Shown: piece by piece, positions 11,812 to 22,144 of the stretch
How positions within the stretch are numbered: position 1 is the first letter of the stretch
Layout: the number at the start of each line of letters is the position of its first letter
Assembly: GCA_023512835.1 (NCBI GenBank)
Contig: CM042085.1
Location: 47,292,189 to 47,356,188 of the forward strand
Origin: Taxillus chinensis
Lineage: Eukaryota; Streptophyta; Magnoliopsida; Santalales; Loranthaceae
Length of the DNA stretch: 64,000 nt
Direction: 5' to 3'
The notes under the pieces: generated by a model
Told to the model about the DNA's origin: nothing
The model's input: the letters and a program-made list of their open reading frames with translations, nothing else
The model's database searches: none
Position numbers and translations under genes: made by a program

Positions 11812-12232
11812 TGAACCCCGAAAAGTGCACTTTCGGAGCCATGTCGGGAAAATGTTGGGTTTCATTGTGAGCCAAAAAGGAGTGGAAATCGATCCAGATA
11901 AAGTTCGAGCTATCCAAGAGATGCCGCCACCACGGACCATCAAGGAGGTTAGAGGATTCCTAGGGCGACCGAATTATATTGCCCGATTTATTTCCCAAAT
12001 TGACAACCACATGTGAACCCATTTTCAAGACTTTACGAAAGAACAACCCGTAAATTTGGAATGACAAATGTCAAGAAGCTTTTGACAAGATCAAACAATA
12101 TCCTGCCTAATCCACCCATTTTGATCCCACCAGATCGGATAGACCTCTGATCTTATACTTGACCGTTCGGGCATCGGCAATGGGTTGTGTCTTGGGGCAA
12201 CAAGATTCTACAGCAAGAAGGAGCAGGCCATT
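11812..12232 (+). pseudogene. Ogre RT-RNase H fragment
   Basis: Near-identical to 19120-19545 of Ogre copy 1. It covers the end of RT (FRSHVGKMLGFIVSQKGVEI), the connection (RTIKEVRGFLGRPNYIARFI) and the beginning of RNase H (MGCVLG region). Several single-base indels break the frame, for example at 11998 and 12045. It stops at 12232, where Tekay gag sequence on the minus strand begins. Neither flank is its natural neighbour, so it is a scrap left by nested insertion and deletion. Confidence 0.85.
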
Positions 12233-13311
12233 TCTGCTGATCGGGACAACTATGCTTCAATTAATCTTCACCCAAGATCCCCCCGATGATGTGGGTTGAT
12301 AGCTCTCGACGTACCTCGCTCTTAATCGGTTGTCGAATCTCATCCTTCAACTCTTGAATTACCAGGCTTAAGATGCCAACCTCTCGCCATGATTAGATCA
12401 TTACTTACATCCTGCACTCACCCACTTGCCCAGCCCCGAGGGCGGGCTCTCGCTACCTCAATAGTCGCACAGTCACAATTTTCGGAGACATTGGCTCCAC
12501 AAAAAGGCAGCTCCCAGGTCACCACTCAGCAATCTCAATACTATTACCGACTAGGCATTCTCGAGCTATAACTAACCTCAAAACATGCATTATCACCACA
12601 CAATTTCATGGATGCACATCACAGACTATACAAGTTCACACCTTTACATTGCACATATAATCTATACTTAAGTGGATATCTCATCGTTTTGAACACAACA
12701 TCGCTTCCTCTACACAATACCATACAAAGGCACATACGCAATCATTCACAAAACACCAACATTATTGTATTTTATTTTATTTTATTTTTCGTTCGTTCAC
12801 ATTTCACAAGCTTCAAGTTCACAAGCACTCAGTTTCAATACCACAAATTCTTTTCCATGTTTTCATGCTCGAATCATCACAAAATTTCAGAGTTGCACAA
12901 TTGAAACTTTATCACGTTCAAACCATTTATCCATGCAATTACACACACTGCATACATTTCAGTTCTCATTAAACCACATTGCACAAGCAGCAATTCCACA
13001 AGCACACAGCTCAAGTTGTCATAAAATCAGAGTTAATCAGAGTTGCACAATTTAAAACATGTTCTTCATATTTTCTCTCACATGCTTTATCTCGGTTACC
13101 CACACAATCACACAAAGACAACAAATGCAACTAGTGCCCTAGCCATTGCATGCAAATCCTACCTTAGGTCCGGACTACCCCAAGTACACCTTAGAGGCTC
13201 AAAAGAGGACCATGTTAATCAGGCATGTCCCTCCAGGCTCCTCCAAAGGACTCAAGATAACCAGATCCGCCCACTACCCTAGGCCAACTAGACCATGCTC
13301 TGATACCATAT
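12233..13311 (-). pseudogene. Tekay leader and gag N-terminus
   Basis: On the minus strand this runs from the primer-binding site next to the LTR (13297-13308), through an AT-rich leader (about 12600-13290), to a remnant gag start. That remnant reads ELKDEIRQPIKSEVRREL near 12280-12360. The segment corresponds to 54120-54220 in the Tekay element further right. The frame is broken, and the rest of the element is lost at 12232. The leader holds no other feature I can name. Confidence 0.6.
13297..13308 (-). other. Primer-binding site, tRNA-iMet type
   Basis: TGGTATCAGAGC on the minus strand, three bases from the LTR end at 13312. This is the initiator-methionine primer-binding site used by many plant copia and chromovirus elements. 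It shows that the LTR at 13312-16902 is a 5' LTR. Confidence 0.9.
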
Positions 13312-13779
13312 TGTCACGCCCCGTATTTCCAACCCGAGAAAACCGGTAAGTGACTCCCCTCTTACCCACACAAAGGGCAAAGGGGTCAGGATAACATTTT
13401 AAACATCCACAACACATTCAAGAAAGTAATGTTCATTAAAGCAATCCACAATCCAAACCAGTCTTTATTACAACAAAATCCTCTTTTCAATCCATCCCCA
13501 CCGGGTTACATCAACTCCCACAAAATAACATAAATAAAAGACAAGTAAAGTAAATAAGGTCTTCCACCTTGGGGTCCCACCTAACGCCTGTATGTTCCTG
13601 AAAGAAAACACAACATAGAGGGAGAGGTGAGCAACCACAGCTCAGTAGGGATCATGTCTCCCCAACCCATCCCATGCTCCTAGCATCTACATGAGGGTGT
13701 GTACAGGTGCAGTGTAGTGACAATAAGATATAAACAGGTTGTATTCCACAATCACACGGAACACACCTATCCACAGCCA

Positions 13780-14035
13780 TACAGGCTTAGCCATATAGGC
13801 TAACATATCCACACCACTCAGGCTTAGCCACACGCGTTAACATATCCACACCTCTCTCAGGCTTAGCCACACGGCTAACATATCCACGGCCATATAGGCA
13901 GCCACACGGGCTAACATATCCACGGCCAAATAGGCTTAGCCACACGGGCTAATATATCCATGGCCATATAGGCTTAACCACACGGGCTAACATATCCACG
14001 GCCATATAGGCTTAGCCACATGGGCTAACAGTTTC
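13780..14035 (-). repeat. GGCTAACATATCCACGGCC minisatellite
   Basis: About seven units of roughly 38 bp, each with CATATCCACGGCCATATAGG followed by CTTAGCCACACGGGCTAA. The same unit, in the other orientation, is at 29690-29820 in T4. Copy number differs between LTRs of the family. Confidence 0.8.
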
Positions 14036-14388
14036 AGCCCCGGGCTCCCACAGCCACTGGGTCCCACAAACACAGCATACAAGGTCACACAGGCATTAAA
14101 CCAAACAAGTAACATACACACTTTCACAGGCATAATACCAAACACTTGGTCCGCACAGCCAATCAGGTATAAAATCAAATGCTTGACATGTAGAGTCTCA
14201 CAGGTATTTTACCAAACGCTTAACATGCATACATTCACAAACCCACAAACCCAGCCACACAGGCATATTATCAAATACATACTAGGCATATTCACACAAA
14301 CATATTCACACAGGCATTTTATCGAACACTTGATATGCACTCACCATCCAACACCAAAATACATCAAAAACCGCCATTGAAAGCCAAC

Positions 14389-14418
14389 ATCCATATAGGA
14401 GATCACACCTATATGGAT
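14389..14418 (-). other. Conserved LTR stem-loop, T2 copy
   Basis: Perfect 11-bp inverted repeat ATCCATATAGG / CCTATATGGAT around an 8-nt loop. It lies about 250 bp downstream of the LTR TATA box in the transcription direction. The same hairpin occurs in T3, T4 and T5, and in a weakened form in T6 at about 60082-60110. Confidence 0.75.
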
Positions 14419-14668
14419 TATATATATATAAACAGTATAATCCATAATCCGCCCTAGAACCCTAGGACAGAGGAGGATTTAGGAAGAACAGAACCCCCTA
14501 CCTTAAAGCGATCTTCCTTGCTCCCTGGCTAAACGCCGTCCTCCTCACACAAGATGCTCCGACAAAGAACCAAGAACTCCCCTTCCTTCTCTCTCTCTCT
14601 CTCTCTCTCTCTGCTGACGGCTGGTGGAGCAACAAACCCTAAACCTAAAACAAGAGGGGCTTCTCCTC

Positions 14669-14746
14669 CTTATATAGACAACACAACATCAAAACGACGT
14701 AGTTTTGATTAAGTGAATCCCATCATCAAAACGACGTAGTTTTGAT
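14669..14746 (-). promoter_or_regulatory. LTR T2 promoter: palindromes and TATA
   Basis: On the minus strand: two copies of an imperfect palindrome centred on ACGACGTAGT (14725-14746 and 14688-14709), then a TATA box (complement of 14669-14678). The leader downstream carries the complement of AAACCCTAAACC and a CT/GA run at about 14588-14612. Confidence 0.6.
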
Positions 14747-15270
14747 GGAACAAGCTATGACCTTCCCACATCCATACACACCAAAATATTCACAATTCCA
14801 ACATGGTCCTTTGGTAAAAAATGATTAAAATGACAAAACCAAGGTAACTATGCAAAAACATGCTTGCACGCCAATTTGAACGCCAATTCCCCAATTGGCG
14901 TGTAGCTCCAAATGCACTCAAACTTCACCCCAAGCCTCCTTGCATCTTGTAGAGTCCGAGAAGCAAAAATATGCTTACACGTAAAATGGGTGAATTCACG
15001 TGCAGCTCCAAATGCTCTGAAATTTCTATGGTAGATAGAGGACCTCATTCTAAGCAACTTTTTGTTCTTGCACGCCAATTGTTTAAGGCCATCTACTATA
15101 TCAAAAAGTGAGCTTCAAAATCTACCAAAACAGCTTAAAACCGCATGTATATGCATAGCATCTTCCTAGGGCAAAAATGTACGTTACCACTTGTCACATG
15201 CACCTCCCAAAAGTCCCCTCTTGGGCTCATCTCTTACCTCAAACTTGTGCACCAACATCGAAGGTGTTTG

Positions 15271-16867
15271 TGTTATTCCCAATGTGAGTTGTTGAGAGTT
15301 GGCATGTTGATTGTGTTGTCATTGTTGTCAACCTTGTGATTGCACCATATGAAAGAAAGAGGAGGTCCAGAGAAGCAGATATTATCACATGCAAAAATAG
15401 TATTTTAATGATGTTTGGAGCTACAATCAATATATGCGTGCGAAGGCATTATTGATCTATAGTTTATGGGGGACTCACTAGAGAAATTGAGCACATTTGG
15501 CTTGCACGTGAAAAGCCCATATCACGTGCAAAGGCAATTCTTGTCCAATTGCTCTGAAATTTTGAGGACATGTTTATGGCCTAATTTTGAGCCAATTGGG
15601 CTCTGCACGTGAAAAGCCCATATCACGTGCAAAGGCAATTCTTGTCCGATTGCTCTGAAATTTTGAGGACATGTTTATGACATTATTTGGAGCAACTTTT
15701 GTTCTGCACGTGAAAAAGTTTGAGACCTTCTTCTAGGTCAAAATAGCCATCTAAAGTGATATCGTGTGCAAATAGGATGATGTGTGCAGGCTTATTTTTG
15801 GCTCAGAATTTCACCATTTTTTAGGGGTGGATAGAGGACTTAAGGATCTACATCTTTGCTTTTGACTTCAAGTGAATTTGAGCTCTGTGGAGAAAGTTAT
15901 GGTCAATATACCGACATTAGCACATGCAGACGAGTTCGCCGGTGTATGGGCGAGATCTCGTTGATTAAGGTGAGCTTGATCCAATGGTTAAGATTATTTC
16001 ATTTAAATAAGTTTGATCCTATGGATAATATTATATTCAAGATTAGATCAATAGTGGAGATTTGGCTTGGATTAGGTTAAGAGAGAGGCTTTAACCTAGA
16101 TCCAAGGGTGGAAATTAACTCAAAGAAAGAGATCAATGGTCGGAGCTGGCTGCTGATTATATGGGAGGAGATTAGGGTAATATGGTGATATATATACCAT
16201 GATTTTCGGCCCTATCTTGTGTGGGTTTTTGGAGAGATAGCTCCAGAGCAATTTTATTGATTATATTTGAGAAAAAGAGAGCTATAAAGTATTTGTGAAT
16301 CAACCGAAGATCAAGATCCAGTCACAAGGAGCGTGTTCGATCATTCAAGAGGTCGAAGGAAGAACCCTAGAGTTAAAGGGTTAGTCTACAACAACAAGAG
16401 CTTCTTATTTTGATTTCTCACAGGTTGGTGATCAAAATCAACTTACATTTTGGTTGTTTAGGTCAGGAAATTTGAGAAATCAATTTGTTATGATTGTAAG
16501 GCTGGAATCAGTGTGATTCAGTCATTGTTTTGATTGTGAGAAGATTGTAATTGGGTAGTGAACCCAAGGGCAGAGACCCTAAACTTGTATCGAGGCAGTG
16601 AGCCTTGGGTAGTAGTGTGCTATCCTAAATCGCATAGTGAAGATTCTGTGGTTAGCAAATTGCTAATCACGCCGTGGACGTAGCTCTACACATTGTAGGG
16701 TGAACCACGTAATTGTTGTGTGCCTTGTCTTTGTTGTTTCTTTTTATTTGGCATACGAACACGAAATTGAGTTGACTAAAGAGATCATCAGGGGTAAATA
16801 AGAAAAGGGGTAAAAATTAAATTGATACACCGATTCACCCCCTCTCGGTGCATGTATGGGAATATCG
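15271..16867 (+). mobile_element. Copia-type solo LTR inside T2
   Basis: Starts TGTTATTCCCA and ends TGGGAATATCG, an inverted terminal repeat with only the last bases changed. It is flanked by a perfect duplication GTTTG (15266-15270 and 16868-16872). Removing it restores the Tekay LTR sequence. The right part has GATTCACCCCCTCTCGG, as seen near the 3' end of SIRE/Tork-type LTRs, so I orient it plus. Inside, a block of about 115 bp (TGCACGTGAAAAGCCCATAT...) is tandemly duplicated at 15500-15690. No ORF of note. Confidence 0.85.
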
Positions 16868-16902
16868 GTTTGTGGTTAACTTCTTACACACGGGTCATTA
16901 CA

Positions 16903-17989
16903 TGGATTCCCAACCTCACCGGGAAGCACTGCTGAAAGTTCTGAGCCAAGCCTATGTTCCACCGACCGTCTCAGTGGCAAATGTTGATGGAATCGCCAGT
17001 AACCTCATCATGAACAACGTCTTTAGCTTTGGAGATGATGAGCTACCCCAAGAAGGAAAGGGGCACATAAAAGCTTTGCACATCACGGTCAAATGCAAGG
17101 AGCACACCATAGCCCGTGTACTCATTGACAATGGCTCTGCCTTGAACATTATGCCCTTGCATATATCGTAGCAACTTCCAATCGACGCATCCTATATGCG
17201 TCCCTGTACGATGAAGGTACGGGCATTCGATGGAGGAAAGCGTGGACTGGTGGGAACTCCGGATATTCCACTCATGATTGGGCCAACTACTTTTACGGTG
17301 GAATTTCAGGTGATGGACATCACGCCATATTATAGCTATTTGTTGGGAAGACCCTCGGATCCACATGGCAGGAGCGGTGCCATCAAGTCTCCACCAGAAG
17401 ATGAAGTTTGTAATGGGGGACCAACTCATCTCGCATCTCCTGGAGAGACAAGTTTCCTCGTCACCAAACCGGCATCGCTTCCTTATATTAAAAGCAACAA
17501 AGATGTGCCAGAATACTCCTATCGGGCTTTTGAGATGGTGAATGTCGCTTCGCCCTAGACCATCGTCTCTTGAAGGCAAGCAGAAATGGTTGCGGCCACT
17601 ATGATCAAATAGGGGCACAAACCGGGGCAAGGATTAGGCCTGACAGCTCAAGGGATTCGAAACCCCGACCATCCGAGAAAATACCGAAACGTTTGGGCTA
17701 GGCTACGTCCCTACAAAAGCCGACGGACGAGGGAAGCTATCAAGAAGAGGGAAGTAAGAATGGCAAGATTGTAGAAAAGGCCAGTACAAGAAGGAAGGAG
17801 AAGCTTTCCCCCTTTGAATGTTAAATTCTGGAGTGGAGGGTTTATCCATAAGAGCCAACCTGAGCCCAAGACGGGGACTGTAGCCGTATTGGACACAAAT
17901 GAGCATGCACCGAGCGAGATGGTTCAGTTAGTGCGAGAGGATCCCAACTAGCCATTGAACAATTGGACCAGCCTGGACCTCCCCATAAT
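16903..17989 (+). pseudogene. Ogre copy 1 protease region
   Basis: This is the aspartic protease part of an Ogre/Tat polyprotein, which would cleave Gag-Pol during particle maturation. The active site VLIDNGSALN is at about 17118-17147, and YYSYLLGRP, near the end of the fold, at about 17328-17354. A G-patch-like tail (GYKPGQGLG in copy 3) is frameshifted here. In-frame TAGs at 17170, 17610, 17772 and 17949 stand where copy 2 or 3 has Gln. A one-base insertion at about 17356 shifts the frame after LLGRP. The exon ends LDLPIM at 17989, followed by an intron. The 5' part (gag) is lost beyond the Tekay LTR ending at 16902. Confidence 0.9.
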
Positions 17990-18171
17990 GTAATGCTTAC
18001 GGGTCGCTGGGATTTAATGTATTCTATGTTAATGTACTTTGAAGTTGTGAACATTTGTTTTTCCTTAAACCTTCCAATAAAATGTGTTTTTCAAAATCCT
18101 TTATGGTGCATTCCATTCATAACATATGCATATCATATTTGGTTACCAACTTGTCATTCTCTTATAAGCAG
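17990..18171 (+). other. Ogre intron between protease and RT, copy 1
   Basis: Starts GTAATG and ends TTATAAGCAG, 182 bp. Splicing joins ...CCC ATA AT to G TAT CAC AAT in one frame, so LDLPIM runs on into YHNVNENIVCEGE and then the RT. The same intron is at 34635-34817 and, on the minus strand, at 63200-63380. Ogre elements are known for an intron at this place that is spliced only in part of the transcripts. Splicing here is inferred from sequence only. Confidence 0.8.
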
Positions 18172-19738
18172 GTATCACAATGTCAATGAAAACATAGTAT
18201 GCGAAGGCGAAACGAGATGCCAAAGGTTTGACCAAAGTCCAAATTGGTAGCAGCCCGTGTTTGAAGCTGACAAGAATGAGATAGAGGAGACACTTGAACT
18301 ACCAGGGGAGATTATATGCCTATTGGAAAGGGAAGACCGTTTCTCCATTCCAAGTGAAGACCCAGTAGAAACAGTGAATTTGGGGACGGTTGCCGAACCA
18401 AGAGAATTGAGGATGGGATCCTTAATAGCTACTGACATCAAGAAGCAATTAATTGAGCTGTTAAGGAGCTACATAGATGTTTTTGCATGGTCGTATCAAG
18501 ATATGCCAGGATTAGACACGGACATAGTGCGGCATCACATACCAGTGAGGCTGGAATGCAACCCAGTTCAGTAGAAATTGAGAAGAATGAGACCAGAGAT
18601 GATACTGAAGATTAAAGAAGAAGTCAAAAAGCAATGGGGTGTAGGTTTCCTAAGTGTCTCCCATTATCCAGAATGGGTGGCCAATGTTGTACCAGTACCG
18701 AAGAAAGGAGGCAAAGTACGCATGTGTGCCGACTATAGAGATCTAAACTGGGCCAGTCCGAAAGACAACTTCCCGCTTCCTCATATTGATACCTTAGTGG
18801 ATAATACGGCAAAGCATGCTCTATTCTCATTCATGGATGGTTTCTCGGGCTATAATCAAATTCGTATGGCCCCCGCACACAAAGAGAGGACCACATTCAT
18901 GACACTTTGGGGCACTTTCTGCTATAATGTGATGCCTTTTGGTCTGAGAAACGCTGGGGCAACCTATCAGCGAGCCATGGTGACCCTATTCCATGACATG
19001 ATGCATAAGGAAGTCGAAGTATATGTGGAGGACATGATAGCCAAATCACGAAGCACTGAAGATCATATCGAAGTACTCCGTAAGCTCTTCAACAGGCTAC
19101 AGAAATATCAACTGAAATTGAATCCCCGAAAAGTGCACTTTCGGAGCCATGTCGGGAAAACTGTTGGGTTTCATTGTGAGCCAAAAAGGAGTTGAAATCG
19201 ATCCAGATAAAGTTCGAGCTATCCAAGCGATGCTGCCACCACGGACCATCAAGGAGGTTAGAGGATTCCTAGGGCGACTGAATTATATTGCCCGATTTAT
19301 TTCCCAGCTGACAGCCACATGTGAACCCATTTTCAAGACTTTACGAAAGAATAACCCAGAAATTTGGAATGACAAATGTCAAGAAGCTTTTGACAAGATC
19401 AAACAATATTTGTCTAATCCACTTATTTTAGTCCCACCAGTACCGGATAGACCTCTAATCTTATACTTGACCGTTCAGGAGTCAGCAATGGGTTGTGTCT
19501 TGGGGCAACACGATTCTACGAGGCAAGAAGGAGCAGGCCATTTATTACCTCGGCAAAAGTTCACCATCAATGAAGAAAACTACACACCCTTGGAGAAGAC
19601 GTGCTGTGCCCTTGTCCTGGACAACGAGAAGATTGAGGCAATACACTCTTTATCATACTACATGGCTGATTTCAAGGCATGATCCGCTCAAATATCTCTT
19701 AGAAAAACCATCCATTTCTGGAGAATCGCCAAATGGCA
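18172..19738 (+). pseudogene. Ogre copy 1 RT and RNase H
   Basis: Reverse transcriptase with PVPKKGGKVRMCADYRDLN, FSFMDGFSGYNQIRM and MPFGLRNAGATYQRAM. The catalytic YVDD box reads YVED at 19022-19033, so one metal-binding Asp is replaced; copy 3 keeps YVDD. Stops: TAG at 18248 and 18572. A one-base gain near 19160 shifts the frame into the thumb/connection and RNase H (residues LILYLTVQESAMGCVLG). Another indel near 19530 breaks the RNase H. The last codons before 19739 (PSISGE) continue at 21433 beyond a solo LTR. This copy is not functional. Confidence 0.93.
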
Positions 19739-20264
19739 TGTCACGCCCCGGATTTCCGACCCGGGGAAACCGGTACGTGACTCCCCGTTCACCCACACGG
19801 AGGGCAAAGGGGTTGGATTACTAGATGCCACACAAGCAAAACTAACAATTACAATAAACAAACAAGCCACATCTTTATTTAATTTCAAACATCAAAGGGG
19901 TTACAAACCAACCATGTTCCATACTACAATTCAATCCCTTACTACATTCCCCCCCCTGCCCCCTTTTGGGGTTACATAAATTATAAAATTACATTACTAA
20001 AGTGAACAATAAAATGAAGATGGTCTTCCACCTTGGTGTATCCACCTAACGCCTGTAAGTCCCTGGAAAACAAGCAAACACAGGAGGAGGGGTGAGCAAC
20101 CACGGCTCGGTAGGGATCAAGTCTCCCAACCCCTTCCCATGTTCATAGCGGCTACATGCATGTGCACAGGTGTAGTGACGTGGCGATATTAAGAAAATAA
20201 AGCATTCCACACAAACGGGCGTAACCTCGACCCCAGCCACACTGGCTAAGAAACCACATCTCAA

Positions 20265-20400
20265 ACAAGTAATTTAACCGCCTCTTCAGGCAACCGATTT
20301 AACCGTCTCTCATGCAAAGTAATTTAACCGCCTCTTCAGGCCATTGGTTTGACCGCCTCTCAAGCAAAGTAATTTAACCGCCTCTTCAGGCCAGATACCA
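20265..20400 (-). repeat. TTTAACCGCCTCTTCAGGC minisatellite in T3
   Basis: About five units of roughly 30-33 bp alternating CCGCCTCTTCAGGC and CCGCCTCTCAAGC/CTCATGC. The matching arrays in T5 (53020-53160) and T6 (60395-60535) read GAGGCGGTTAAAC. T2 and T4 carry a different minisatellite at this position. Confidence 0.8.
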
Positions 20401-20677
20401 CGGTTATGACCACAACATCCACCACGGTCACTCATGCATAAAACCAAACACTTGGTGTGCACCCGTTCACAAGTGCACAAACGCAGCCATTCAGGCAATA
20501 ACAAACACCCGGTATGCTTACATACACCAAATCACAAGTCCAGCCACACAGGCATATTATCAAACATGTACTAGGCATATACGAGTCATCAATATTCACC
20601 CGGACATTTCATCGAACATGTAACATGCAATGACCACCCAACAACAGAATCACACCAAAATGCCATTGAAGACCAAC

Positions 20678-20707
20678 ATCCATATAGGAGATCACACCTA
20701 TATGGAT
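20678..20707 (-). other. Conserved LTR stem-loop, T3 copy
   Basis: ATCCATATAGG, eight bases, CCTATATGGAT: an 11-bp perfect stem, identical to the T2 and T4 copies. Confidence 0.75.
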
Positions 20708-20981
20708 TTATATATATATAATAGCGAGTATAGACCAAATTCTACCTAAGAACCCTAGGACAGAGAGGGATTAGCAAGAACAGAACCCCTACCTCAAGTA
20801 AAACGCAACAACACAGCAATATTCTGTTCCCACGACAAACGCCGTCCGCCCACGAGACACCGACCACCCACGCAAGACGCCCGGCAGCAACCAGGAGCTC
20901 TCCTTCCCTCTCTCTCTCTCTCTCTCTGCGACGCCTGGTGGAGCAACAAACCCCTAAACCTAAAACAGAGGGGCTTCTCCT

Positions 20982-21024
20982 CCTTATATAGGCAACACAA
21001 CATCAAAACGACGTAGTTTTGATG
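20982..21024 (-). promoter_or_regulatory. LTR T3 promoter block
   Basis: On the minus strand: one palindrome centred on ACGACGTAGT (about 21002-21023), then a TATA box (complement of 20982-20992). The leader has the complement of CCCTAAACCTAAAACAG and a CT/GA run at about 20908-20928. Only one palindrome is present; most relatives have two. Confidence 0.6.
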
Positions 21025-21432
21025 GAACAAGCTATGACCTTCCCACATCCATACACACCAAAATACTCACTATTTGAACTTGGTCCTTTAGGAAGAAATC
21101 ATCAGCAAAACAAAAGGAAGACAACCATGCAAAGACATGCCTGCACGCGAAAAGCCCATCTCACATGCATTCTCGCGTGCAGCTCCAAATGGCCTAGAAT
21201 TTTTCCACAAGCCTTAGAACAACATCAGGAAGGCTCCCATGCAAAAATATCACTGCACGTGAAAAGCCATTCTCACGTGCATTCTCACGTGCTCTCCTTA
21301 TTGGGCTCAAACTTTGCCTCTTGCTTGCTCATCAACATACAAGATGATTTAGCCAAAGTGTGTGGAAAGAAAGACCCCTTAAAACCCAACAATTTCCACT
21401 CAAAAGGCCACCCACAAACACGGGTCATTACG

Positions 21433-22144
21433 TGGCAGTTGATCCTATCGGAGTATGATATCATCTACGTGCCACAAAAAGCCATAAAAGGAAGTGCAAT
21501 AGCCGACTATCTGGCAGATAGAGCGCTGGAAGACTTTGAGCCCATGACTATTGGCTTCCCAAATGAGCACATCAACATCATTTCGGCCGAAGTATCGAGA
21601 CATATGGACGATGTGGTTCGATGGAGCCTCCGCTCTCTTAGGTCACGGTGTTGGGGCCATCCCGATATCCCCAAAAGGCGAACATTTTCCCATGGTAGCA
21701 AAGCTAACCTTCCCTTGTACAAACAATGTAGCAGAATATGAGGCTTGTGTGATGGGACTTCAAGAAGCCATTAACAAAGGAATCAAAAAATTACGAGTGT
21801 TCGGCGATTCGGCACTCATCATTTTTCAAGTAAGGGGTGAATGGGAGACTCGAAACCACAAATTAATCCCATATCGGAAGCACGTTGCAGAGTTAGCCAA
21901 GCAATTCGAAGACATCACGTTTGAGCATATACCCAGGGAATACAATCGGATCCCCGATACGTTGGCCACTCTAGCCTCCCTCCTTCGACTAGACATAAAG
22001 TTGGAAGTCCGGTCTTTCGATATCCGTATACAAGATGCTCCCGCACATTGCATGGCCATTGAAGGAAATACTGAAGAAAAACCTTGGTTTGATGACGTCA
22101 AATGGTATTTGGTTAAGCAAGAATACCCAATGAGAGGCCTCTGA
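21433..22144 (+). pseudogene. Ogre copy 1 RNase H end and second RNase H
   Basis: The first 110 bp (LILSEYDIIYVPQKAIKGSA) complete the classical RNase H region. After a frame change at about 21600 comes a second, archaeal-like RNase H: FDGASALLGHGVGAI, NNVAEYEACVMGL, FGDSALIIFQV and YNRIPDTLATLASL. A dual RNase H is a known hallmark of the Tat lineage. The second domain keeps its D, E and D residues over 21620-21990. It removes the RNA strand during reverse transcription. The ORF ends at 22144 with a frame break before integrase. Confidence 0.88.

Larger units (their letters stand above)
13312..16902 (-). mobile_element. Tekay-type 5' LTR (T2), interrupted
   Basis: The plus strand starts TGTCACGCCCCGTATTTCC and ends ACGGGTCATTACA. 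Without the nested solo LTR (15271-16867) and its duplicated 5 bp it is about 1,989 bp. It contains the GGCTAACATATCCACGGCC minisatellite (13780-14035), the stem-loop at 14389-14418, a CT tract, the TATA box and the paired palindromes. The right end lies against Ogre copy 1 protease sequence (TGGATTCCC). The left flank target duplication is lost because the element is truncated at 12233. Confidence 0.85.
19739..21432 (-). mobile_element. Tekay-type solo LTR (T3)
   Basis: The plus strand runs TGTCACGCCCCGG to GGGTCATTACG (last base mutated from A). It is 1,694 bp and flanked by a perfect TGGCA duplication (19734-19738 and 21433-21437). It splits the Ogre RNase H codons. Contents in transcription order: a CACGTG-rich head, one palindrome, TATA box, CT/GA run, the stem-loop at 20678-20707, a minisatellite with TTTAACCGCCTCTTCAGGC (20265-20400) and the conserved tail. 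Confidence 0.95.
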
